Positions 19,029 through 28,509 of a stretch of DNA of 37,608 nt are shown here, in pieces. Every line of letters begins with the position of its first letter. Position 1 is the first letter of the stretch. This stretch comes from Chara braunii (Eukaryota; Streptophyta; Charophyceae; Charales; Characeae), in assembly GCA_003427395.1 (NCBI GenBank), contig BFEA01000278.1, forward strand, positions 246,245 through 283,852, given 5' to 3'. The notes below the pieces were generated by a model. That model ran no database searches, was not told the DNA's origin, and was given only the letters and a program-made list of their open reading frames with translations. The position numbers and the translations under genes were made by a program.

Positions 19029-19125
19029 CAAATCCGATGGTGGACCCGCCGGTTTCCAGCGCGTGATCACCCGTCCAATAGATGGAGTGGTCTGATAAAT
19101 CTTACTAGGGAGGGTTGACTTAATC
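19029..19125 (+). mobile_element. LINE 3' UTR scrap, plus strand
   Basis: GGTGGACCCGCCGGTTTCCAGCGCG, then ACCCGTCCAATAGATGGAGTGG, match the plus-oriented tails of copies B and D. The match ends directly against the T16 that starts LINE C on the opposite strand, so the two LINE tails face each other. Confidence 0.6.
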
Positions 19126-19138
19126 TTTTTTTTTTTTT

Positions 19139-19141
<3 letters not shown>

Positions 19142-19169
<28 letters not shown>
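19142..19169. repeat. (GA)14 microsatellite
   Basis: Fourteen GA units sit between the LINE C poly(A) tail and its 3' UTR, where copies A and D carry a hairpin. Confidence 0.9.
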
Positions 19170-19172
<3 letters not shown>

Positions 19173-19270
19173 TCCATTTATTGGTGGGGAGCATCACCTG
19201 CTGGAAAACTGGGTCCAACATCCCTATTATAGAAAGACACAGGATGAATAAGAAAAAACAGAAAACTTGT

Positions 19271-19318
19271 CAGAAGGATCAGCAGAAGGATCAGCAGAAG
19301 GATCAGCAGAAGGATCAG
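19271..19318. repeat. 4 x 12-bp tandem repeat CAGAAGGATCAG
   Basis: Four exact 12-bp units in the 3' UTR region of LINE C. The equivalent position in copies A and B has no such repeat. Confidence 0.9.
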
Positions 19319-19487
19319 GAAAGTATCTGGAAAACGCTTGCCAACATTGATTACTCTGGATTCCAGAGGATTAACTGAGCAGGATGCTGAAGGGCGTTGC
19401 TGATGTCAAACTTCTCTACTCCAGCTATGAAGGCATCCCTAATATACCAATCTCCCACCACCTCCACAATAGTACTGACGAGGGATG

Positions 19488-19689
19488 TTACATGAAGATG
19501 TGTTCAATTGTCTCTGTTTTTTTTGTGGTGGATATTTTTGTCGAGACCTCCTGCACCATGGTGTTGCCCTTCCTTGTTGTTCTAACCTCATATGGTCGAC
19601 CAACCAATCTTTGATTGGGAGGCACTGATGGGCGATTTGTCATTGGAGGGCCGAGATCTTTGCTGAACTTTGTTTTCACTCATGGTCAA
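19488..19689 (-). pseudogene. LINE C zf-RVT remnant
   Basis: The minus strand contains KKTETIEHIFM, identical in core to KAETIEHIFMQCP of copy B. In a neighbouring frame it contains a passage equivalent to AHRCLPTKDWL (read as AHQCLPIKDWL). At least one frameshift and a stop separate them. This is the zinc-binding C-terminus of ORF2, cut from the rest by the AT-rich insertion. Confidence 0.65.
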
Positions 19690-19985
19690 TAGGTGGTGTC
19701 ATTTTCAATGAAATTTTCACCGAAATTGCCACATTTCCCTGAATTTTTGTTTATTTTTGTTTTGTTTTTTTATCTGAAAAAGTTGGCAAAAACACTGAAT
19801 TCGGGAAACGTTTTGGCGAACTTCGAAAGTTACTCCGAATAGGATTTTATAGTGCTGTTCATTTTATTTATTTCATTTTTTTTTGCCTGTTTTTTTTTTT
19901 GATGTTTGTATTATGAGCCTGCATAGTTTGTTTGCAAAAGTTTCGATGACATTGCTTGTAGTGAAGTGGCGAAAAACCTCGATTT
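19690..19985. other. AT-rich insertion inside LINE C
   Basis: About 300 bp of AT-rich sequence interrupts ORF2 between MLRELRTRS (19998 side) and the zf-RVT part. In copy B the corresponding gap holds about 35-40 codons of ORF2. The insertion contains inverted-sounding words (AATTGCCACATTTCC near 19722; GAAGTGGCGAAAAACC near 19963), so a small MITE is possible. No clear target duplication is visible. Confidence 0.4.
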
Positions 19986-19997
19986 TTGGGTCTTCCA

Positions 19998-21240
19998 TTA
20001 ACTGCGTGTCCGGAGCTCCCTTAGCATTCTGTATGCTTTCTCGACCCTCATATTAGACAGTGCTAATGGCCATTGTGTGGTGCCGGTCTTTCCTTTGCCC
20101 CTGGTCCAAAGCCATTCATTCGGGGCCAAGGCCAGTTCTGTGATTGGTGTCATTGGTTGGAAGACCCTCCAATCCTCTCCAATTTTCAGGACTCTGATTC
20201 GATAGATAGCGGACTTGTACCTCCACACAAAGGGCTCCCTTTCCCTACAGGGTGGTCCCCACTAACCAAGCTATTATCTTTCAACCAGGACCTCATTCCG
20301 CCCTTCTAGGTGCACCAAACCGACACCGCCTTTGTCCTTGTCCCTCGGGTCTTCCAACCCAATCGCCTTCTCTCAACTTCGGGCCCCTCCTGAGTATGTT
20401 GTACTACTCTCAATCATTTCCTCAAGCGCCTCTTTCGTATGGGGCAGTAGGGCAGCCGTCATCTCATTCTTTCCGGACTCTTCCAATCCTAGGTTTCCTC
20501 ATCCCACAAATCTCCTACCCTTAGCAACCCGTGCTTTACCCATCCCCTCCATGGGGAGTCCGAACTTCATCTAATCCGGCCTTGGGGGTAAGTGATTCGT
20601 CTATTTCTGAAGAGGGGTTGTCTGAAAACCTCCTTCCATCTGTTCAGGGGTGGTATGTCTGGGATTGGGAGGCGGACCCAAAAGGCATCTACCGTTCCTC
20701 CCTCCCTATATACCCTGGGTATCCTCCAATATCTATCTTCCAGCCAGATCAAGGAGTCCACCACCAGCGGGGCCCAGGGGACAAGGGCCGCTATCAGTGT
20801 CAATGCTAATGGGTGCCAAGGGGAGTTTTTGTTAGAAATTATTAGCAAAATCCACTGCAGGCTTAGGGTCTGGATTTGTGTGGCCGGGTCTATAATCCCC
20901 AACCCTCCCTTAGCCTTGGGTTGGATTATCGATTCCCTTGCCACTCTCCTGATCGCGTGGGGGGGTTCAGAGTCCCCATTCCATAGGAAGGTTGCTATTT
21001 GCTTCTTCAGGGCCTTCAGTCATGTCTCACTTAATGACCGTAAAACGGATGTATACCATATAGATGCCAACACCACATTGTTGATAATCAGGGCCCTACC
21101 AAAGATCGATGTGTGTCTCCCGTTCCAGGCTACCATCTTGGCTTTAGCCGGATTAGTCACTCGTTCGTCGTTGGTTGTCGGTCTACCTTTGGCTGTTAGT
21201 GATGCTCCAAGAACCCTCAACGGTGCCCCTGGGGGTAACC
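19998..21240 (-). pseudogene. LINE C ORF2, connector region
   Basis: Segments line up with copy B. VFQPMTPITELALAPNE and VEKAYRMLRELR lie near 20000-20190. KAKGGLGIIDPATQIQ follows at about 20850-20930. FGRALIINNVVLASIWY and MRVLGASLTAKGRPTTNDE lie at about 21060-21220. Frames change several times. The best single stretch is the 125 codons at 20567-20944, which contain RWKEVFRQPLFRNRRITYP. Confidence 0.7.
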
Positions 21241-21611
21241 ATGTGATGTGTGGACTCTCCGGAGGTCTCCCTCTCTGATGATGTAGCCATCAGCCGACGG
21301 TTTTGTCCCCAATTAACCGTCATGTTTGTTAAATGACAAAAGCGATTCATTAGGGTTCGCAATGCCTCCAGGTTCTATGCGTATGCCTCCATCATAATTG
21401 TGAGGTCGTCTGCGAAGAGGGAGTCATGTAATGTATGGACTCTCCGGAGGTCTCCCTCTCTGATGATGTAGCCATCAGCCCACGGTTTTCTGTCCCCAAT
21501 TAACCGTCATGTTTGATAAATGACAAAAGCGATCTATTAGGGTTTGCAATGCCTCCAGGTTCTATGCGCAAGCCTCCATCATAATTGTGAGGTCGTCTGC
21601 GAAGAGGGAGC
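21240..21611. repeat. 185-187-bp tandem duplication in LINE C RT
   Basis: 21240-21424 and 21425-21611 are near-identical. Both start CATGTRATGTRTGGACTCTCC and end TCTGCGAAGAGGGAG. The repeat includes the codons for the RT active-site FADD, so the motif occurs twice (minus strand, 21405-21416 and 21592-21603). Confidence 0.9.
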
Positions 21612-22235
21612 ATATTGGGACCACCTCTTCGGGGATCCCTGCTATCCTAATCCTCTTGATGTCCTTGTGGTTTCGCAGATTAACTGGCTAGGCCTCCATT
21701 ATGATTAAGAAGAGATAGAGAGCAATCGGGTCCCTTTGGTTAACCGACCTCTGGAGCGGGAACTTGGGGGCTATATTGCCATTGACTTGAACACTTGTAG
21801 TAGCGTTCTTATGGAGAATGCTTACCCATCGTTGAAAGGTCACCCCAAAATCCATCCTTTCCATGCATTTATCCAGGAATTGCCAGTCAAGGTGGTCATA
21901 GGTTTTTTCGAAATCTATGAAAATAATAGCCGCATTATGGCCGCACCTTCTAGACAAGTTAACCATTTCATTTAGCAGAAGAAATGTTTCTCTTGATGTT
22001 CCTGTTCCGTATGAAGCATGTCTGGGCTGGGTGGATAATGTCTTCTAGAACTCCAACCATACAGTTGCCCATGGTTTTTGCGAACATTTTATAATAGACG
22101 ATTGTGAGAAGGGTGATGGGTCCGTAATTCTTAAGGGTCATCTTATCCCCTTTTCTGTACAGGAGTGCCCAAACCCCTTGTCCAATCACTTCTTCCATAC
22201 ATCCTTCCTTCCATACTCTCCTAATTGGGGAAAAA
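21592..22235 (-). pseudogene. LINE C reverse transcriptase, 5' part
   Basis: On the minus strand, a segment at 22198 and below has KMTLKNYGPITLLTIVYYKM. Next, at 21966-21688, comes AAIIFIDFEKTYDHLDW, then WVSILHKNATTSVQVNG, then PIALYLFLIIMEA. LFADDLTIM (FADD at 21592-21603) completes the core. This is RVT_1 of an L1-clade ORF2 and matches copy B motif by motif. Copy B has a stop after its YDHMD motif, while copy C reads through there. The breaks in C are frameshifts near 21965 and 21680. Confidence 0.8.
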
Positions 22236-22249
22236 AAAACGACCCACCT

Positions 22250-22640
22250 AGAGGAGACATGGAATTCAACACGGCATTATGGTGACATTGGGTGTGACAA
22301 GGAGGAACAGGGAGTGGAAATTGAACCCCCATATCCGGATTGAACTACACCATGATCAAATAAGGCTACAAAATGCTTCCAAAAGGCAAAAGACTATGGA
22401 GTAGTCAATGGTTGATCACCTCGGTGACCCTGGTTGCAAATAAGACGGAAACACGGCGATCCAAATTGCTCAGACCAATGCATTGGCTGATCAAATCAAG
22501 ACGAGAAAATATCCTCCACCTTCTCGTTAACTGCAGAGAATCTAACAAAAAGTGGACAAGAGTTATTGCCCTCTCAGACAAGTCCCCTCTAGTCCTGAAC
22601 CTTTTCAATCCCTCTGGGCGAGCATCATGACATCATCTGT
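22250..22640 (+). mobile_element. LINE ORF2 scrap (post-endonuclease linker), plus strand
   Basis: One frame reads VTRRNREWKLNPHIRIELHH and on to RLQNASKRQKTME before a stop. The 'R.WKLN' pattern is typical of the segment that follows the endonuclease domain in L1-like ORF2. It is followed by frames rich in charged residues. It lies head-to-head with LINE C. The assignment is tentative because copies A-C do not contain this region for comparison. Confidence 0.35.
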
Positions 22641-22844
22641 TTCCTGAAGAAAAAAAAAAAAAAACGGTCTTGTCCAACTATGTAGGCCCGAAAGGGTTGT
22701 GGTATGAAGTAATAAGGAAATTGACAATGTGGGTCATTTAAAAAAAAAAAAAAAAAAAAGGTTTGAATTCTTTTCCCGAATCGGGGCTTAAAAAGGAAAT
22801 TCGAAAAAGGATTGTGCAAGGAATATAAGCGAGAGCAATATACG
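22641..22844. other. Two A tracts, no gene
   Basis: A15 at 22650-22664 and A20 at 22740-22759 bracket about 75 bp of unrecognised sequence. They look like successive retroposon tails. Nothing else is supported. Confidence 0.5.
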
Positions 22845-23730
22845 GAAAACCAATTTGCAAAATCACGTGGAAGTCTAGATAGTCATGTAACAAGAAGAGA
22901 GCTCAAATGCATTAAGATTTCATCCAAATAAGAGCAATACAATGAACTTGTGAGCCAATGTTTGAGCCCTCAGGCCACACCAAACACAGTATCCAATGTA
23001 GCTCCTCTCTGTTTGGCGCCCAACGTCCCGTCTACTCTACCCGTCCTGCCTATCCTACTTACGTTCATTCAACATACTCACTTCGACTTTGAAGACTAAT
23101 GTACATGTCGTCAACACCAATATCGACATCCCACATACACCAGTTACGTACTCTCGTCTCCCTCATCACCCCCTGTCCACCCACTTCAGCGCCTCCTCCC
23201 AAAGACCCCCTGTCGCCCTCCTGCGCCCCACAGCCCGACTATGGCCGCTAACGCCCTGCTGTCCTGCAACGCCCCTCACCTTTCAGCGCCCTTGCGCGGC
23301 CCAACCAGCAATGTGCATGCAGACACTTTGCTTGTGAGCGCAACAGCGTATCCGCATTACCTGCCTAGGCCAAAATTCCCAGCTCTGGCCAGCCTCCTCC
23401 CTATATGGGAGAGGTTGATGCTGGACTGTGTGGGCTTGGCTGTGGAAGTTTCCAGTAGTTTCCGGTCGGGCCCCAGTGTTTGCGCCCAGGCCAACTTTGA
23501 CAGTTACGGGTCTGGGCCCTTTTTAGTTGGGCACACCCAAAACTTTCCAGGCTTTGAATGTTGGCTGCATTTGCACTGGCCCACAAGGTAGATCAGACGA
23601 CAATGTTGCTTTCTCGTTGGCCTGCGGCCACTTCGTGATGTGTTGGTCTCTAACGTGTGTGTCCATGGCACAATCACCCAGGCCCTGGGCTCAACTTCCC
23701 GGCTGTCTCAGACCGAAAAGGTGCATACCA
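22845..23730 (+). repeat. Dispersed repeat R, copy 1 (long)
   Basis: It is collinear with 30266-31135 over nearly 900 bp. Shared words in order are GTCATGTAAC, AACTCAAATGCA, TTTCATCCAAA, CCTCAGGCCACA, CATACACCAG, GACTATGG, CCTATATGGGA, TTCCGGTC and GGGCCC. It includes TGGCGCCCAACGT at 23014-23026, which resembles a tRNA-Lys-type primer-binding site. No coding capacity is seen. It may be a non-autonomous LTR element or another repeat class. The boundaries are approximate. Confidence 0.65.
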
Positions 23731-24151
23731 GAAAGAAGAACCGACCTCACTCAGATAGAGTAATATAACACAACGGAAGACTATAATACCAATAATCAGA
23801 CCAATCAATGTCGGTTTACAGACATGACAACATCATTATCACAAAGTGTGCAGGGTCTGGCTCCACACACAGGAAGAATGCGCCAGACTCGAATCATACA
23901 CGGATGAGGAGGAGGGAGAAGAGACGAAGAAGAGGGGGAAGGGGAGAGAATGTCGCCAACCCTGATGTCGCCAATGTCGAAATAGTCCCCCACAATGTCT
24001 CGGTCCAAATGTGAAGTCTGAATCCAAATGTCGCCAACTCTCAGTGTCTCAAATCTCTCTCTCTCTTTCTCTCTCTCATAGTCTGATGGCACTGAGAAGA
24101 AAGAGTGTTGGAGGGTGAGGAGGAGGTGGTTAACGAGAGGAAGCAGAAAAG
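23731..24151. other. No gene recognised
   Basis: It has short repeats of AATGTCGCCAA (about 23950, 23966 and 24025) and purine/pyrimidine-rich runs. No coding region is supported. Confidence 0.35.
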
Positions 24152-24193
24152 TCTCTCTCTCTCTCTCTCTCTCCCTCTCTCTCTCTCTCTCTC
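24152..24193. repeat. (CT)n microsatellite
   Basis: An almost pure CT run of about 42 bp with one CCC interruption. Confidence 0.9.
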
Positions 24194-24199
24194 GTACCA

Positions 24200-24805
24200 G
24201 TTACTGACCTGCCTAAAAGTGGCGTCTTGATGCAGGTATGGACGTGCTGATGACGAAGCTGGAGCTATGGTGCCTTAGGTAAGTTTCAATTCAACTCTCC
24301 GGCTTCCGCGACTCCCCTCTCCCTAGCGCTACCCTGAATCCTAACAACGCCATGCACTAGAAGACTAACCCTATCATCGACTACAATAGCCACAACATCT
24401 TCCAAAGAGTGCTCCTACGAGTGTGTGAAGATTGAATGACGCCTCCTAGGCGGACCGGCTGTATATAGCATTGGTTCGGTTGGGAGGCTGCCCTCACCAT
24501 GCCGAACGGCGCCAGTCCCTGGCGCCCAAAAGTCTGGCGCCTATGTGTGCCCCCAAATTCGAATCTTCGAATTTGAAGCAGTGCCTCAAGCAGCCTGGGC
24601 GCCTATTGGCCTATAATGGTCTGGCGCCAAAACGGCATCAGGGCCTACCTATGGCCTACCGACCTACGGAGCCTGCCTAGGCTGAAACGTCACAGGCCTA
24701 ACGGGCCTCTACCTAAGCTGAACCGACACACGGCCTGAAGGGCCCCTACCTTACTCCTGTCCTGGCCAGTCGGGCCCTTCGGGGGCCTGTGTGGTTCTTA
24801 GTATG
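24200..24805 (-). mobile_element. Possible 3' LTR of gypsy-2
   Basis: It follows, in sense, directly after the G14 polypurine-like run at the end of gypsy-2 pol. On the minus strand it has a TATA-like word (CTATATAC at 24461-24468) in a GC-rich promoter-like setting. I found no second copy in the window and no TG start (it begins CATACTAAG in sense), so it is an inference from position only. Confidence 0.3.
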
Positions 24806-24919
24806 CCCCCCCCCCCCCCTTCTTGAAAGACCGAGCTTACCTACGAGGGTGGAGCCGTCTGTCGGAGGGAGGGACCGAAGTATGAGTGGGAGGGGCAGGT
24901 CGTGAAGCTTCCTTGGCTT

Positions 24920-25314
24920 GTCTTTGTCAGTCGTAGTGAGAGTAGATCTGTGGTGTGGATGCTTGCAAATCTGCTTGTAAAATCCACCGGGTGTCGTAAC
25001 GGTCGAATGCTTTGAATGTAACTTTGTACTGTCGAGGCTTGTTGATGTACTTGCGATCCGTGATGACGCGGTCGACTTCCTGATGACCATTCATAAGAAG
25101 AGGGTCTTGCGATCGTCGGTTCGGAAAATCGTCGCTCTTAGCCGGTGTACATGTAGTCAGCTTGGAGGCGTGGAAAACCGTGTGGACCAGTAGATGTGGT
25201 GTAATCTCAACCACAAATAAAGGGGCATCTGGCTCATCACCCGCGGTTGATGCTAGGGTCCAAGGTCCAAACCAGTTGGAGAGTAGCTTGAGCGAGATGT
25301 TGCAGTGTGACTGG
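24920..25314 (-). pseudogene. gypsy-2 integrase C-terminus and chromodomain-like tail (copy 2)
   Basis: The minus-strand frame reads NWFGPWTLASTAGDEPDAP, then HTVFHASKLTTC, then a linker and YKVTFKAFDRYDTRWILQAD. This is the GPY/F module followed by a chromodomain-like tail, as at the end of gypsy-1. It is preceded, in sense, by T69, which a conceptual frame would read as a phenylalanine run. That run is not part of a real protein. Confidence 0.7.

Positions 25315-25383
<69 letters not shown>
25315..25383. repeat. A69 homopolymer
   Basis: 69 consecutive A residues lie between two copies of the same pol segment. The length is unusual and may be imprecise because of sequencing or assembly. Confidence 0.85.
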
Positions 25384-25384
<1 letters not shown>

Positions 25385-25436
25385 AGCAGCTCATCGACCC
25401 CAATACAAGGGCGACGACTCTCTTCATACGCGGATG

Positions 25437-25695
25437 ACCATCCATGATGGCGCGGTTGACTTCCTGATGACCATTCATAGGCTCCAGTCTTGCGATCGTC
25501 GGTCCGGGAAATCGTCGCTCTTAGCCGGTGTATATGTAGCCAGCTTGGAGGCGTGGAAAACCGTGTGGACCGGTAGATGAGGAGGAATCTCGACCTCAAA
25601 TGAGGGGCCATCAGGCTCATTGCCCGCAGTTGATGCTAGGGTCCAAGGTCCAAACTAATTGGAGAGTAACTTGAGCGAGATGTTTAAGTGTGAAG
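25437..25695 (-). repeat. Duplicated gypsy-2 segment (copy 1)
   Basis: It is near-identical to about 25060-25310. Both read GATGACCATTCATA, GTCTTGCGATCGTCGGT, TCGCTCTTAGCCGGTGTA, GTGGAAAACCGTGTGGACC and GTTGATGCTAGGGTCCAAGG. Its sense 5' end is fused in frame space to the RNase H coding region near 25685. Confidence 0.9.
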
Positions 25696-26370
25696 TCAAA
25701 TTGGTACATGAAGTACATCCATTGTCCGGTAGTGTTGCTCGCTGTGTCTTGCATCTTGTAGTAGGTCAACGGGTTGTTGTCGGTGACCCATGTGGCCCAA
25801 GGAGGAAGTGCCACCATCGCTTGAGAGCCATCACGAACGCGACCAGCTCCTTCCTTGGGTTATCAAGCGAGTTCATGGAAGGCACCTTGTGGCTAAAATA
25901 CTCCACGGGGTGCCAATCGTCGCCGTCATGTAGTTCCAAGACTGCCCCAATGCCATAGCCGCAAGCGTTGGTTGTCACTCTCGTTGGCAAGGTGGGGTCG
26001 TAGATGCCAAGGACGGGTGCCATCAGCATGGCCGTCTTGAGTGCTTGGAACAACCGGCGTGCTTCATCGTCAAATACAAATGGCAGCTTTGGCGATTGTA
26101 ATCTCGTCAATGGCGCAACAATCCTTGAGTACCCGGTGATGAAACGTTGGTAGTAGCCCGCCAAACCCATGAACGAGTGAACGTGTGTGGTGTTGGTGGG
26201 CACAGGTCATACCTGGATGCCCTGCGGCGTCACAAAATGGCCCAAGTACTCGAGCTCTTGCCGCGTGAATTCACATTTGTTGCGGTTGGCCTTGTTCTTG
26301 GCTTGTTGTAGCCGCTCCAAGACATTTCATAGGTGGTCCACATGCTCGTCCAAGCTCCGACTGTACACCA
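25696..26370 (-). pseudogene. gypsy-2 RNase H and RT 3' part
   Basis: An open minus-strand stretch (26203-25766) reads SFMGLAGYYQRFITGYS, then TTNACGYGIGAVLE and a KELVAFVMALKRWWHFL block, the RNase H order. The first catalytic Asp of the usual TDAS/TDAC motif is Asn here (TNAC). It continues through DNNPLTYYKM to YQFDFTLKHL, where normal RNase H ends before the linker to integrase. The sequence then switches at once to the duplicated GPY/F segment, so integrase is deleted. Confidence 0.8.
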
Positions 26371-26791
26371 AGATATCGTCGAGGTAGATGAGCATGAACC
26401 TGTCCAGCATGTGGCGAAACTCCGTTGTCACAGGCGCTTGGAATGTGGTCGGGGCATTCATAAGGCTAAAAGGCATAACCAACCATTTGAAATGCCCATA
26501 TCGCGTCTTAAACGCAGTCTTCTAACGATCCTCCCTTTGGATCTCAATTTGGTAATATCCCGATTTGAGGTCGAGCTTGGAGAAGACTTGGGCGCTGCCC
26601 AACCGTTCGAGAAGGTAGTCGATTCGTGGAAGAGGGTTGGCGTTCTTGACGGTTTGTGCGTTCAACTTGCAATAGTCAATGCACAACCGCAAGTCCTTGT
26701 TCTTCTTCGGGAATGGGGACGTTGTAGGGCGAAGAGCTAGGCCGAATCCAGCCTTTCTCAAAAAGATCGTTGAGTTGTGCTCGTAGCACAC
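26371..26791 (-). pseudogene. gypsy-2 reverse transcriptase core
   Basis: Minus-strand blocks are FPKKNKDLRLCIDYCKLN, NPLPRIDYLLERL, FSKLDLKSGYYQIEI and WLVMPFSLMNAPTTFQ, with the intact active site YLDD encoded at 26375-26386. A TAG follows QREDR near 26522, further stops lie downstream, and a frameshift lies near 26720-26740. The active-site motif here is intact, unlike that of gypsy-1. Confidence 0.85.
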
Positions 26792-27320
26792 TTAACTCTT
26801 CTTCACTCATGCGGTAGATGCAACCATGCAGAGGTAGGACCCCAACCTCTTTGATAATCTCGTGGCAGATTGGCCGATCCGGTACTATTTCGTGCGGGGT
26901 ATCGAAAATGTCGTTGTAGGCGTCGAGAAACTTGGTGATGCGTGGGTCCGTTGATGCGTCCGTCGATGGTTTGTCAAAGGGAGGGAAGGCATGAAGAGAA
27001 CATAAGCCCATCTCCTCGACGTCATCCTGTGTGATGGAAGTGTGAAAGCTCGCGACGGACACCGCATGACAGCTGATCGAAGGGTGAGGTGGAGGAACTG
27101 TGTATGTGACTAGTACCCTGTTCGGATCCCGGATGTGAACGGTATGGTGGTAGAAGTTCACCGGGTGGTTTTCGCTTTGCAGCCACGACATGCCCAAAAT
27201 CATGTCGAACTTGGTGTCCAGTATGTCGAAGGACACGGTCTCGCCTGCGTGTGGGGTGACGTACACGGGGACGAAATCAATGCACCGATCGATCGACTTG
27301 TGCGTGTGACCGTTGACCAA
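26740..27320 (-). pseudogene. gypsy-2 protease 3' half and RT N-terminus
   Basis: The frame includes VTPHAGETVSFDILDTKF and DMILGMSWLQSENHPV, the conserved C-terminal half of a gypsy protease. A long linker follows, then HGCIYRMSEEELSVLRAQL and FEKGWIRPSSSPYNVP, the N-terminal block of RT. The catalytic D[ST]G is upstream of this frame and I could not identify it. The frame shifts near 26720 into the RT core. Confidence 0.8.
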
Positions 27321-27386
27321 CGTGATTTACGTGGGCTGTGACTTTCTCCGAACGCGTAACCCATGACCAACGTCTATCATGAAATT

Positions 27387-27950
27387 TTAGCTCATATAGT
27401 TGCGAATAATGTCGTACCGTTGTGTCTTGAACTCGCGGTCGATCTTCGCAAGGTTGTCACGAACGTCGACAACCTCTACTCCGACGTCTATCAACAGAGC
27501 TGGTACTGCAATGTGCAAGTACTCCCGCAATTGTGCCATGAGCGTGTTGCAATGTGGTTTCGACAATCGACTTGTCGGGGGAAGGGGCATCCATTGGAAG
27601 TCCACGATCGTCAACGGGTCGAGTTCCTCAAGTCTTGACGATGACATCGAGTGCCCGACGAAAGTTGGTGACGAAGCTGTCGAATCGGTTGCCAATGGTG
27701 ATGAAATTGTGCATGTGGTGGAGTCTTGCACATGGAGTGGTTGGTCCAACGGTGGGACCAGGTGGACAACGTAATCCTCGTTAGTAAATCGAGGACTTGC
27801 AACATCCACGTTCTCCTCGGATGTGTACGAGGCCACTAGCAAGGCGGCCGAATCCGGCGGCGTGAGAGGTGGAGTCATCTCACCTCCCGCGCGGCTCATT
27901 TTCCGGAGTTGGTTCAAGTTCGAACCTCCACCTTGCCTTGATCTTGGCAT
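27387..27950 (-). pseudogene. gypsy-2 pol N-terminal linker
   Basis: 187 codons without a catalytic motif lie between the zinc knuckle of gag and the protease: a Ser/Thr/Pro-rich start, then HIAVPALLIDVGVEVVDVRD. Its reading frame is -1 relative to the zinc-knuckle frame, the same relation as in gypsy-1. The position supports a pol linker or the protease N-terminus. Confidence 0.55.
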
Positions 27951-28330
27951 TGGTATGTCTTATGCTTGGTGTTGTTGCATTAATAGTAGCAGCCTTACCG
28001 GCTGCGCCACTTGTATTTGGTCTCGGTTAAGCTAAACTTGACCCATGGTACTGGCTGTCTGTTTCCAGCCGGGGATGCTGTTTTCGCTTTCCCTTTTCCA
28101 CGAGATTTGTTATTGCTTCGCGGCTGGATGGCGGCCACTTGATCTCCCTCATGTGACGTTGGGGTGGCTGCCGGATCTTCCGTAAGGTTGTTCGGTTGGA
28201 CTGCAGCGACGAGCTGTGGACACGGACCAAATTTTCCTTTCTCCATATATGTTGGCTGTGACGTGGTGTCGCGCGCGGCGGTCCCGCACCCTGTTGGGGA
28301 GCGCTGAACCTCACGGTCGTGTCACGTAGC
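27914..28330 (-). pseudogene. gypsy-2 gag 3' end with damaged zinc knuckle
   Basis: The minus-strand frame ends PVPWVKFSLTETKYKWRSR. In the knuckle region 27991-27947 the codons give C-Y-Y-stop-C-NNTK-H-KTYQ-C, that is a CCHC knuckle with an extra TAA triplet between the first two cysteines. The spacing after that (X4 H X4 C) is exact. It would bind RNA in the active ancestor. The upstream part is low in recognisable features and the start is unknown. Confidence 0.6.
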
Positions 28331-28439
28331 ATGTTTTTTTCAAAGTTTGAAAAAGAAATCGGTCACCGCTCCGACCGTGCGTGTGTACTATACCTCTCAC
28401 GACACCCCACGACAGGTCAGGGTGCCGCGAGGTACAACT

Positions 28440-28505
28440 CACCTCTACCCGAGGGGATGTCACCACCCTCAGGTAGGCGTATCACTGTTGAGCTACTGAC
28501 CCACA
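28440..28505 (-). mobile_element. tRNA-like head (possible SINE)
   Basis: On the minus strand, GTCAGTAGCTCAACAGTG (A-box at 28483-28495) is followed about 30 nt on by GGTGACATCCC (28455-28465), a poor B-box. This spacing fits a polymerase III promoter. It lies just upstream of gypsy-2. No clear tRNA fold is evident. Confidence 0.35.
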
Positions 28506-28509
28506 TGCG

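Larger units (their letters stand above)
19126..22235 (-). mobile_element. LINE copy C (same family), rearranged
   Basis: A minus-strand LINE. T16 at 19126-19141 is its poly(A) tail, followed by (GA)14 and the family 3' UTR (ATTGGTGGGGAGCATCACC, CTGGAAAACTGGGTCCA). Decayed ORF2 then runs to about 22235. It lacks everything upstream of the RT core and is inactive. It differs from copy B by a 186-bp tandem duplication (21240-21611), an AT-rich insertion (about 19690-19985) that replaces part of ORF2, and a 12-bp repeat in the 3' UTR. Confidence 0.85.
24806..28330 (-). mobile_element. gypsy-2: Ty3/gypsy remnant without integrase
   Basis: A minus-strand gypsy element. In sense order it has a gag 3' end with a zinc knuckle, a linker, protease, RT, RNase H, then a direct jump into the GPY/F region. 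After an A69 (T69 in sense) tract comes a second copy of that region that runs on into a chromodomain-like tail and G14 (C14 at 24806-24819). The integrase catalytic core is missing. No 5' LTR was found. It is a different family from gypsy-1: the motifs are similar, but the sequences are not near-identical. Confidence 0.8.

Noticed and set aside
23808-24092. Overlapping frames on both strands (68-95 codons)
   Set aside because: Arg/Glu- and Ser-rich readings of purine-rich sequence, with no domain.
24927-25478. 183-codon minus-strand frame with a long phenylalanine run
   Set aside because: The run is the T69 tract. The real content is two separate pieces of gypsy-2 pol on either side.
27930-28010. 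tRNA-like A-box/B-box on the minus strand (TGGCGCAGCCGG ... GGTTCGAACTTG)
   Set aside because: The spacing is too wide and the stretch is better explained as the gypsy-2 zinc-knuckle coding region.
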